Assembly (NCBI RefSeq): GCF_040436345.1
Contig: NC_133237.1
Location: 20,093,749-20,157,748 of the forward strand
Source: Pagrus major
Lineage: Eukaryota > Chordata > Actinopteri > Spariformes > Sparidae
Length of the DNA stretch: 64,000 bases
Reading direction: 5' to 3'
Shown piece by piece: positions 1 to 11,500 of this stretch. The notes under the pieces are model-generated. The model saw only the letters and a list, made by a program, of their open reading frames with translations. It was not told where the DNA came from and did not search any database. Position numbers and translations under genes: made by a program. Positions within the stretch are counted from its first letter, which is position 1. Every line of letters starts with the position of its first letter.

Positions 1-2213
1 TGCATAAGATGAAAGAGGACGAGAATAAAGAGAGGAAAGGAAGGACAGAGTGGTAAAATGAGGGCAGTGTGTGTGTGCATGTGTGTGATGATGGCTAGGG
101 GACAGTTTTCACAAAGGTAGAAGATCCATGGGACTGTTAACAGCCATCTGTGCTGTGGCTCTGTGTGTGTGACTGCACAATTCATGTGTTCTTATGAAAG
201 CACTGGGTCTGACCAATATGGACTACAAAAAAACTACTGATTACTGATTTTCATATGAAAAAGAAAAAAATATAATTTGGCCAGTCACAGGCATTCAACA
301 ATATGGAAATCTGTGGATACATTAAGTCTACAAGTGCAGGATTAACAGATTTACAGTAAACAGGAGCACTTATGTTGCTTCACCCACACAGGTGTTTTCA
401 GTCACAGCTCGAGGTCATCAGATCTGCTTTGCATTTCGACATCACTCTTTGTCTTGCCCTGCAGTGCTTCACATTTAGCCTCCGTCATTATATTTGAGTG
501 CTGAATTTCTGAGTTTGAAGACCAAACTATTGAGTGTCTATCGTATCTAGTGGTGAGAAGGTGAACAAGGGAGTGGTTTCAGAGTGATAAAGGTGTAAGA
601 TGGCCCTTACAGGTGCAACAATACTAGCAAGAGAGTGGGGGAGATGTGAATCAATCACAGACTGTATACCACCACAGTCCTGAAGAGAGGCCTCGTCAGG
701 TGAATTCAGTGAAAACACCTGGGTGTGCAGTTGTTGTGGGGATACAACAGACCTGCAGGAAAACACAGATGTAATTGATTTTTATTAAAAATGGCTGCTG
801 TTATCGTGCATGCTGCCTCACTGAGCCCTGGTTACAGCAATGGTTCACTGGTCCAGCTGTGACCTGTCAAAATATTTGCTCAAGAAGTATTTTAACACTG
901 GAAAGATGGTCATTGCAAACAACCGGGCTGTGTACGGAGCACACGAAAATATGTTTTCAAAAATCCTTCAAGGTCGACTTGTTCAACATCCAGTGTGTAG
1001 GATTTAGAGGCATCTACTGTAGCAGTGAGGGTACAGACTGCAATCAACTGAACATGCCTCACCTCACCCACCTGTAGATATAAAAGGCTCATTCTAAGGT
1101 GACTAAAACAAGAGAAGAATAATACTTGAGAACATACTTTTGAATAATATATTCAATGTCTGACCCTACGTCCTACACACTGGACCTTTTTTAACAGTTT
1201 TCATTTTCACTCAAAGAAAATGCATAAATCCAAGCGCTCACGCTGTCTTCTGGAGCTACTGCTTCTAACGCCCTCATTGTGGGTGCACAGACGCAGGAAA
1301 TACTGATGGAACATTTGATATGAGTCAAAATGTTAAGGTAGTGACATTAAAAATATGTAAATTATAACATTTTGCTGAGTCAGACCCACAATCCAGCATT
1401 GGACGATTTGTAAAGGTGTATTTTTCTGACACTGAGCAAAGCTGCTGTTCTGACAGGCATCATTTTACCTGGGCTAATTCAACTGTTAACATACGTATAC
1501 CTTCAAACTGCATGCAGAAAAATAAAAAAGGATCAACAAGTTGGTCATTTAAGTAGCTGTGCTACTGGGAGAAACCTCTGTGCGCGAGATAATTGCTTCA
1601 TATTTAATAAATAGCCACTCTGTTGAGATATATGGGTCTCATCCTAGTTGGTAAGTTTATGTAAGTGTGTGCAAACTTGTGTGTGTGTGATGATCATATA
1701 GGGCAGTAGTGAGCGCAGACACCCAGGAGACACAATGTACAGAGTGCAATTGGGACAGCAGTTTCTCCCTGTGTATCTGGGACAGGCGGTACACTGCGTG
1801 TGTATGTATGTGTGTGTGTGTGTGTGTTTAAAATTCTCATCAAAAACTGGTAGCATCATTAGCATGCAGGCCAGGTTGGCTGCAGATCAGGTCAGGGCTT
1901 CACTACTGCAGAGAGGCGCTACAGAGTCGTACTTGATGTAGACCTCATGACTCCGGTGTCAGCTGCTCCGTCACGTCTGCACAGGGACACAAAGACTGAT
2001 TCACATTTTAACCTCCACAGCTTTGTAACTGTGGCCACAACAGCTTTCTGTGGGAGTTTGATAATGTTGTCTTTTATGCTCGAGCTTAACTCCTTTTTTC
2101 CCTCTCTTCTTGCTCTCACTCGCTTACCCTCACTCGTCTCCCCACCTCCATCACCTCTCCTTTCATGCCTCCTTTTTTTTTTAACATCCTCTTTCTTGTC
2201 GTATCTCCTCTAG
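1..2213 (+). other. Upstream intron of stac2-like gene, no exon seen
   Basis: This stretch lies immediately 5' of the first recognised stac2-like exon. I looked for the missing first half of the SH3 domain (the ALY-type strand and acidic RT loop) and did not find it, so it probably lies upstream of the window. The stretch holds a miniature inverted-repeat element near 1 kb, a short (TG)n run around 1807-1828 and a long pyrimidine-rich tract at about 2090-2210 that ends in the splice acceptor. I see no supported gene in it. Confidence 0.6.
985..1193. mobile_element. Miniature inverted-repeat element, CCAGTGTGTAGGAT family, copy 1
   Basis: The left end reads CATCCAGTGTGTAGGATTTA near 987 and the right end, on the complementary strand, reads GGTCCAGTGTGTAGGACGTA near 1187, giving imperfect terminal inverted repeats about 200 bp apart. 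The interior begins with a CATCTA..GCAGTGAGG segment shared with a second copy at 49619-50011. It has no coding capacity. This looks like a common non-autonomous teleost DNA transposon. Confidence 0.7.
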
Positions 2214-5200
2214 TCCCGGTGATCGGGTGCAGGTCACTGACGACTCTAATGAAGAGTGGTGGAAGGTGGGTAATAAATCACGTGTGTGTCTTTGTGTTCT
2301 TCCGCGCATAATGTGTATTTTAAATATGCGTGCGTACATTTCTCGTGTGCATGTGTTAATTCCAGTCTTTAAATAAAGCCTTTAACACAGAGCACCTGCT
2401 CCACTTTTGCTTGTCATAAACATGCAGGCAGCCACAGACAGAAATAGCTCATAATTTTCTCTGAAAATTACAGAGAGTTTAACATAATGAATTTGACTAG
2501 TGTTGCAACCTCAAAGAGGTCTTTATTGAGTCAGTAATGAGCTTCACTCCCTCCCGATGGAAATTAATGTGCATCTGGGTGTGTTTGTGTTTGTGTCACA
2601 GAAAAAGGAAGATGCACCCAGACTTAACTGAAGAGCAGAGTGTTTATCTCGTGGATTGGGTGTTTACGAGCACTCATGTAGCCTGAAGTGAAGCAGCAGT
2701 CATTAAACACTTTAAATCATCTCTGCTGCTCCGAGAAACCTTTAAATATTATGTATACTTTGTGAGTCATCTGTTCATTAATAATGTATTGCTTGTGAGT
2801 CACCTCAGTAAACACTTCAACACCTGAGGTAGAGGGGGATAAACAGTGAAATACGCTGCATAGTAAGATCAATCAAACATCATCTGTTTTCTCCATTAAG
2901 ATGAAGCAATTTCTTGTTTGCATTTAAAAACAGTTACAGCCCTCAGTAGTGTAATTTGAATGTCTTGTTGTTTTAAGCAACATAATCACCAGAATAAACG
3001 TTGGCAAAGTATATCTCTGCAAACCACGGATATGTTGAAGCTTTACAGTTCTTGATATTCAGTTTTACTTTGCGACAACACTGTGCTTATGTTCTGATGA
3101 GGCTTAGGCACAAAAACCACTTGGTCAAGGTAGGAGAAGATCGTGTTTTGGCTTACCTGGATCTGCCGTCGCAAATACGCCAGGAAATTGTTGCAACATC
3201 TCGTTAAAAACATCTGGTTTTGTTGCCACTAATGCAGCTAAAAATATCCAGTAGTTCTGTCCTTTGAAACGCTCCCCCTCGTGACAAGAAAGTCAGCCCA
3301 TATACATATAATCTGAATGTAATGACACATACAGAAAAGTTGAAACATACTAATGAAATGTATCTGTCATGCACAACGCCAACATTTCATTCTGGCGACT
3401 GAGCTGTCTGCTTCTTTTTACACTTCTCTCTGCGGCCTTTATGATTCGTCATTGCACAAACAGAAATGCGAGGAAGTGTGTTGCCGTCAGTTTCACTTAG
3501 TTTGTAATTTCCCATTACTATTCAGAATGGAGAAAACTGATGGCAACAAAAATGCCTCTCGTTTCTCATAACATAACAGAGGCTGACAACGCTGAAGCAT
3601 TTCAATGAGTTCAGAGATGTTCAGCCAGTCTGGAGTCTGGATTATCTATCAGCAGCCCATAGAAACACATGACCAGCCTTCAAGAACAATAATTCTTGAA
3701 AGCTGTTGTAGGTAAACACAGTTCACATGCAAATGATTGCTTTCGAGGTTGTTGTCATCATGGCACCCAGATACAGTGTATTTAAAATGCTGACTGAGTG
3801 TTCTGTCCTCCTGTGTTTTTTAGGGCAAGAGTGGTGATAAAGTCGGCTTCTTTCCTGCCAACTTCGTGCAGAGGGTCCGCCCAGGAGAGAGAGTGTGGCG
3901 AGTCGTCCAGGGTTTCTCTGGTAACCGAGAAAGAGGACACATGGCTGTGAGGGAATCCCAGGTACACCAATAGCCATTATTTCTTTCTATTTTGCTAGTT
4001 TTTTTCGAGCAATTTATGTTTATTTCCTAAACTACGCTGAAATCATTCATCACCTTGTTTAGTTGGTGATGACACAGTTAGATCTATCTATGGTTCTGAC
4101 TTTCCTGTGCAGAGCTGCAGGGGGCTGGAAACTATCCTAGCAAACACTGGGTAAGAGGCCAGGTACATCCTGGGCAGGTCATGATCAAAGGACTGGCGCT
4201 GAAATGATCTCTGTGTCTGAGTGTCGACAATATAAGGCTCATGATCTACAGGTTTTCTGTCAGCAAGAAAATACACAGATGAATGAAAACATCACTCGAG
4301 ATTTTCACCCACAATCTGTGTCCCACCACACCCCAAACTTGTTGAGTTTCCTGCTGCAAGAAGATGTGAAACTGTATTTTACAGGAAGAGTTTCCCTTTT
4401 TGGTCAAATCTTTTTGTAATATAAAGGAAAACGTCGAGAAAACGCAATTGTGCTACTGATTGTGCTCCAAAATCCCTCTGAGGAACTTAAAATAACGGGT
4501 TATGTTATAAAAAAATATAGTATTTTTAAATCCAAATGAATGAGCCAGATGTTTGTTTTTTTAAACATTTACCATTATCTAACATCCAAAATGAATGAAG
4601 CTATGCTTAGCCTAAAATTATGTCCAATAACTGCTGTCAACTAGTTATAACTGCCAGCATGTTCATTCATTCTGTTGCCAATGTTCATTGATGTGGGGCC
4701 GAAACAGTGATTTTATATTCTGGCATCGTAAAATAAAAATTGCCACAGCAAACAAAACATTAAAAAAAGACAAACAAGAAAAAAACCTGAACATCGCTAT
4801 GTGTCGCATTTAGAGGACCTGTTTTAGCACTGAAAATTGTTTTAGTGCCAATAAAACTATTTACAAAATTAAGTGTTTCAATGCCAATGTTTCCTTTTTC
4901 AGTCCAGGTTTTGTTTTCAATGCCAAATATTAATTTTGATGCCAAAATCTAAAGTCACTGCTCTAGCCTTATATATTCACAGACATATAATAAGAGATAG
5001 ATTATGATACTTGGTTGCATAATTTTCTGCAAAACGGATATATATTTTAATGTGTCAAATTCTTTAAATGTAGAAATCAGTATCTCTACAGTAAACAGAG
5101 CAACTCAGTTTTCACTCTCCTCCTTTCAGATCTGTGTGGGGAAGCTCGAAGACGGCGAGACGTATCTGAAGCTGAGCAGTGGGAAGAAGAGAGGGCTGGT

Positions 5201-5228
5201 CCCAGCTGACTCCATAGAGGAGATCTGA
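2214..5228 (+). CDS. stac2: STAC-family SH3 adaptor, C-terminal part (stac2-like), partial
   Basis: Three coding exons are visible: 2214-2265, 3824-3961 and 5130-5228 (stop TGA 5226-5228). All have AG/GT borders and matching phases and give the last 95 residues. The first exon and the start of the second finish SH3 domain 1, with DDSNEEWWK followed by GFFPANFV, the conserved Trp-Trp and Pro of an SH3 peptide groove. The rest encodes SH3 domain 2, ending in a KKRGLVPAD core and a terminal EEI. STAC proteins are cytoplasmic adaptors that bind L-type calcium channels through their SH3 region and affect channel trafficking and inactivation. The N-terminal C1 domain lies outside the window. VRPGERVW and the FSGN segment favour STAC2 over STAC1 or STAC3, as remembered. 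STAC1 remains the alternative. Confidence 0.87.
3095..3165 (+). repeat. Fragment of TAGGCAC-type dispersed repeat in stac2 intron
   Basis: The run GGCTTAGGCACAAAAACCAC followed by CTTGGTCA and AGATCGTG closely matches segments at about 7837-7880 and 8428-8475. The same repeat family is therefore present at least three times within 8.5 kb. No coding potential is evident. Confidence 0.6.
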
Positions 5229-7560
5229 GCCTCTGTTTGAACGTCACCTTCCCTCCACTTCTACTTCCCCCTGGGACACACCCATCTTCAGACTATCCCC
5301 TTCCCCCCCTTGGCACAAAGACAGCCGCAGCCTCTCCGACTAGCTCTGACTGACTTAAGCCAAACACATAAACTGGATGAAAAACACATATTTCTGCAGA
5401 GAGCTGGAACCACAGCCTGTTCAGGTTGAATTGGTTTACTGTCTTCAATAGAGTATTTAATAGAGTGGACAGTCACGCAGTAATCCTGCTCTTAGAAAGG
5501 AACTGTTTCTCAGCAGGCCAGCATTGCTGTAGGTTTATCTTTGCAATACAAAAGTCAATGTTTAGTTAGACAAAGTGAGCACAAGTCATAAATGCTTTAA
5601 ATATGCTTGCTGGATGCCAGTTCACGTTTAGTTTTTCTGCGTCAATAAGACGTCTACCAACGTGGGAGGAGGCTGAGTCCTGTACTGGGAACATGATGCT
5701 TCTGTCAGCGTCCTTTTCTTGTTTCTACCCACTCCGTATGTCTCATCCCTATCTGCTCATGTCAGGGTCTCTGGCCTGGGGACTGATATCAGCTTTATGT
5801 AGACTGGGACACGAAATGAAGCACTCACCAAGGACAACCACTACCAGCCAGAGAAAGCTTCTGCCACTCAGGCAGACCGGAGATGAAAGGAGGGCACACG
5901 ATTTGAAAATCCTCAGCAGTGTCAAGCTGAGCTATAATGGCACTCGCCAACTTGAGAGAGCAGAAAGGGGAAGATTTTCAAAGCAAAATTGGAGCCTCTG
6001 AGGATCTTTTCACAGGAAACTCTTTTTCTGACTTTTTCAGTATAAAATAAGAATGAAATACGGTACAAAAAATGGTAAGGGAGCATAAATCAGTCATGGT
6101 GGACTCAACTCAAGACTTTTTGTAAAACAACTCTCTACAAGACAGAAACTTCAAGTTCCAGGAATACATTTATGTGTAATGTATCTCAGTGAGGGTCTTT
6201 GTTTTGTTGTCTTACTATTTTAAGTAAAGATGAAGCAGGAGAAATAAAAAGGGAGATAAAACTAAAAAGTCTCTCGAGGAAAACCCAGCAGATAGGTCCT
6301 TAGCGAGAACAAGTGTCGGAATCTCAAGTGTAACAGTCACAAGCGGCAGGAGCCGTTCTCCTGTTTTCACATAAAGGAGCTTGGCAGGCATAAAAGGGTT
6401 GGTGTCTCCACAGACTCACTGAAGAGCCGCAGTGGGTGCTGCAAGTGTTGCACGGCATTTTAACATGACTTCACTAGAGCACGAACAGCGAGAAATAAAC
6501 CGCAGCCAGTCTGCCAGAAAAAACAACAACACAATGGGGATCTTTCTGACCATGACAAGGAGTCTGAGCTTCACTGACAGCTCGGAGGAGGACATGGGGA
6601 AACAGAGGGTGGAGGAGGTGCGATGAGAGGAGTGACATCAGTGCTGAACCGTTATGAGTCAGTGTCTGCATGCAGGTACAGTTGTACCCATGGGTGCACG
6701 AGTCATCATTGATCAAATGTCAGCCTGTCATCTCCATCTTCCACTGACTGTTTGGCCTCTGTTTATTGATGTGACTGATCAGTTCTGACATTAAATGAAG
6801 GCATTTTTTTCTTGTAGGTACTCGATTCATCCATTAATTATTTAACACATTTGAAGCATTTCTTATAAAAGACATCTTGTTCCAGTGAGAGGATACATAC
6901 ATGAGGAAAATGTAGGGTTGAAGCACAGAATGCATCACAGATTGACGTTAACTCATGTCTTCTTTCAGAGCCCAGACATCTAGCTCCTCTGATCCTTCTT
7001 TAGTCGACATTTCAATATATGTGAAAGCCTTTAGAGACTGTGAGAAATAAGCTTATCTTCCTGTAATTACGAGAATAGCACTTTATTTTGTGTCATATGA
7101 ATAACCTTTTTGTTGAGGTATCTCCTTCATAGTGATAGCTGTCGTACTTTACCCTCACTTCACTCCACCTCTCCATGGAGCTCTTCAGGCTGATGGCTCG
7201 TCTTTTGTGCGTCAGATGTTTCTTAAGTCGAAAATGATCAAAGATGGAAAAAACTGAAAATTACACAGGGGCAACCATCCTGGAGAAAAATAATATCAGA
7301 GTAGAACTGGATTTATGATTTTACCCATGTGAACACTCTGTTATCTTGCATTGCGCCTAGTTTTATGTAGCACCACATGTTCACACCTTTTAGGATTCAA
7401 AATGTTAAGTGTGTGTGATGTGTTTGGAAGTATCCTGAGTCCAGATTCATTGGTTGGCCGCGTACCTCAATAAAAGATCTTTACAAAACAGCCTCTATCC
7501 TTTTCATGTATGCGGTCTGTCACATTAAAGATACTCCTGCAAGTTTGAATACTACTGATC
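5229..7560. other. stac2-like 3' UTR and intergenic DNA
   Basis: The sequence after the stop codon should begin with the 3' UTR. Candidate AATAAA signals occur near 6242 and at about 7468, but I cannot tell which is used. Several short open frames exist here but have no recognisable domain or splice context. I see no other gene. Confidence 0.45.
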
Positions 7561-7569
7561 ACGTTTGTA

Positions 7570-8500
7570 TGAAAACAGAGGGGGCCGCCTTTTGTTCTGA
7601 CGGGACATTATTCTTAAACCCCAATGGTCAGAAAAAAAGTCTCTTTGGAGATAAGGCCCATTGATCTGGCAGCATTTTCTTGAGTTATGAACACCCACTG
7701 CTCCAAAAATACAAACTCTTCCGAGAGATTTTTGCCCCTCGGGGGGCAACAATATCAGGGGGAGTCAAAGAATCTTCTTCATCATGGGAAAAGTCATAAA
7801 CATGGGCTGGAATGAAATGGTCTGGTTGGAATTAGGCACCAAAAACATCTTGGTTACGTTTAGGAAAATGTGGTTTGGGTTAAAATAACTGCTTTACTTC
7901 TGGTCTGACTGACTTCTGGTTTCACACTGGCCACGAACAGCGGTCTCATTTATGAAAGTCCTGTGCTTGTTTAACCAGACCGTCCACCCCAAACCTCCTC
8001 CCTACACAGACTTTTCACTCTTTTTACTACTTCTTCTCACGTCCTCCTTTGCAGCTGTAATAATGACTAAGGTCATTAGAGGTTGCTGCCTAACCGCAAA
8101 TGTAAAAATGGGTCCTAAAAAGCTGCTTCCCTCTTCGACCCATATGATCGGTTTTTGATGAGGACAGGCTCGTATGAAAAAGGGGTGACTGCCTGTTGTT
8201 CGGACAGGCCATAATTCTGAAACCCCAATAGTCAGAAAAATGTCCCTTTGGATCTTAAGCCCATTTGTCCGACAGGGTTATCCCAAAAACAAAAACCCAC
8301 TTCTTTTCGCCCTTAATATCAGGGGCAAAAAATATAAGGGGTCTGGGAATCTGTCTGGTTATGGCAATAATAATAATAAACATGGGTTAGTGTAAAAGGG
8401 TCGCAGTTAGGTTAGGTAGGTAGGCTTAGGCACCAAAACTACTTGGTCAGGTTTAGGAAAAGATCGTGGGTTGGATTAAAATTAGTAATCTAGTTCAGTC
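7570..8500. repeat. Two diverged direct copies of a teleost dispersed repeat
   Basis: The block 7580-7890 is repeated in the same orientation at about 8178-8490. Shared landmarks in order are a CTGACGGGACAT / CGGACAGGCCAT segment, AACCCCAATGGTCAG / AACCCCAATAGTCAG, a TAAGCCCATT-like run, AATATCAGGGG, AAACATGGG, TTAGGCACCAAAA and finally GTTTAGGAAAA. Between the copies lies a segment (about 7905-8060) rich in CCAGACCGTCCACCCC-like sequence that is also typical of fish repeats. The copies differ by substitutions and small indels, so the duplication or double insertion is old. Confidence 0.7.
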
Positions 8501-8559
8501 AGTTGAGAAAGAAACAGCTGTTGGACAAATGGGTTTTCAGTCCAGACATTTCAGTCACA

Positions 8560-11500
8560 CATTTTTTGGAGAATTGGGTTTTGGAATAACAGACGACTGG
8601 AACAATGGCATGGCAATGACAAAAGGCACATAGCTTTTTGTGTTTATCTACATCTGTAAACATATTCACGGCCTATTTAGACCAAAAATAGCAGGGGAGC
8701 TCCTGTATAAGACTGCTTTAAATGCAGGTTTGTGGCCTCTTCCATCCACAAACACACTGTTGTGCACAGAGGAATACCAAAATGACGCTCTAAACACCAC
8801 TCACAACATAAATATAAGGTAATGGCACAGCTGGAGGGCAATTCAGACCTCTAAATGTAATCACACACAGCTACATAAACCAGAAAAAGTAAGGGCAATT
8901 TTAGTAAACAACAAACAGTCAAATCACGGAAACCAACACTGATTGGTTTTATTTGTACCAAAAATGATAATTTCATCCTCATTTGTATACAGCACACTGA
9001 CTGGAGCAGTCTAATGTAAGCTGAACAGCTGAACACTTCTTTTAAAAGAGTGTGTGTTATGTAGCATAAGCCACGCATTTGAACATATTTCCTCAACAGG
9101 TTGCGCTTTTCCTGGAATATACAAGAGACTGAAGCCTGCTGGACTGCATTCCTGTTCATTGGTTTCTACTTTCAAGCATTTTTAAAAAAGTCTGTTCATA
9201 CAGAAAGTGAAGCAAATTTCTGACTTGCATCATTCACACAAATTTGAACACTGGACCATTTGTGTTTATTCGCCCCAACTAGCAAACGTAATTACCACGT
9301 TTGTTAGATACAGCTAGCTGCTGCTTGGCTGCATGTCACCCTCTCCTCTGAATCCTTACATGAACTCCTGTCAAGGTTTCTTCTCCTTTCTTTGTTTGCA
9401 AGTGAATTTAGTGGTACTGTTAGTGTTTGCTGTTATACGATTCTGGATTCACTGTATTGTCCCACGTTCTAGGGAATTTGGATTGGGCTTCCCCCCAAGC
9501 TGCATCCATAAAAATCACAACATAGAAGACATGCTTTAGAGCGTAAACACATAATGAGTTGTTACCTTGTAAAGTACAGCATTAACACTCAACCAGTGAG
9601 TGATTGTACACTCTTCCAAAAAGCATTACTTTAAGACTCGAAACGATGATCTGTGGCTTCAGAATAGTTTGATTATCCTGCTGGCAGATGTTTTAATACA
9701 TGATTGTCTTTTTGGGCCTTTTATGGAGTTCTGAATAATTAGTCCACATTCTGACATGGAGTTGCACTTGCTAATGTTTTGACATTACAGTGGATAAACA
9801 ATGACAAGAGCTAAATTTTTGGCTGGCCGTTTTACTTCTAAAGCCAACTCTGCTGGTGTTTATCTGAGATTTTTCGCTGTAACTTTGGCTTCCAAGCAAA
9901 CGTTAGTTGGGCGGTGATGTTGGTTACTGAAGCGGACAGCCAGATGTCCAATAATGGTCCGATCAGACCCCCTCCTACAAACCAGGAAATATGAATCGTA
10001 TTATTGCCATTAAAAAAAAGCAAATGCATTTGTCTTGTTTTAAATTCAACATTTGACTGACAATTTATTGGATTGTGAGACGGTTGTGATCAGACGTCCA
10101 CACTGTCCCCAAGTTAGGAGGGTTGTAATGGATTAGTACGTTTGTGTCAGCATTGGTTTATTATTTTTAGACTTATTTGACTCAATTTTGTGTTTCCCTT
10201 CCTCACCATCTCCTTGCTGTTGCTGACTGTGTAGTTGCTGTGGCTGCTTTGACTAATGGTAGCCTTTGCTGAAATTCGAGTGCTCTGTCTGCTGCAGTGC
10301 AAAAGGTCTTCAAATTGTTGTAAATAAACATAATTTACGATGACGTCATTACTGACCTCTCAGCACCTATCAACTGTGACTGACTCGCAGCGTCTCTGGG
10401 TGAAGTGCCAGAGTTTCACCAACAGTAGTGGCTGCTCTACCTCTATCAACACTTGACAGTGCTGCCCATCTGCTGTGACTCAGAGCACTGCGAGTTCTCT
10501 CACGCTAATGAAACTTTGCCAGTGTGGCAGAGGACTGTTGAACAGACTAGTCTAATCTCCTCATTTCATTTCTCTGGCACCATCTACCTCTTTCAATCAC
10601 TCCCTGCCTCCTGTCTTATTCTCACTTTCTAGACATTGACGCAGACCCTCACACTCCCCCCTGTCCTTCACTGTCTCAATCTTCTTGTTCAGTCTGTCTT
10701 TCTGTCCCCCTCTGTTTCTGTCACTGCCTTCTCGCAGATGCGTCTCTTGCTTCAGTGTGGAGTTACACTCGACAGAAGCAGAAAAAAGGGAATGGCTGTC
10801 TATTTCTTTCTGCCTTTTCCCAGCTCCTTTTTTTTACATTAATTATAAAGTTATTGTAGGGTGGCTCTATCTGTACTCGCCTCTCCTCATTTTATTATGG
10901 AGGAAGGTGGGGAAGCTGCTGAGAGTAAAATTGCCTTTTAATAATGCCTCATTTCCGCTGGCTGCTACAGCTCAACTTGGCCATAACGTCAAATTTCGAG
11001 CGTAGTAAAGCGACAGGAGGGGCACAATTAAGGCCCAGTGTAAATGTGGTTATTTCTGAACCCTGGCCCAGCGTCATATCTGGCTGACCCTGAACAGACC
11101 CTGCAGGGGTTTTCTTGTGCTCCTGTATAATAAATGTCCACTATCATTATTCAGAATGTCCCCTGATGTTATTGTTACGTCTCATGACCTTTCGAGGTGC
11201 CTCCGAGCAAGTGTCACGACTAACAGCCTCTGTGCCTTATGTCTCGTTCAGGTGAACAGAGAGCCATAACATCAATACAAAGAGAGCGAGAGAGAGGGGG
11301 ATGAAAAAGAGACAAAGACAGAGCATCAGCTGCTGTTCTGAACATTGTGTTCCTCCTCTTTTATCTCTCATCCGTGCAGTTCTTTTGAGTTAACATCTAA
11401 CTGTCTGTGCTGTGTTCTGCTGTAGGCTGCAGTGTGGTTTGGGTGGGGACCAGAATCACAATATGAGGACCAAGAACAAGCTAAATCTAGTTTTGCTTGC

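Noticed and set aside
5603..6001. 132-residue frame downstream of the stac2-like gene
   Set aside because: It lies in the presumed 3' UTR or beyond, with no domain, no initiation context of note and no splice support.
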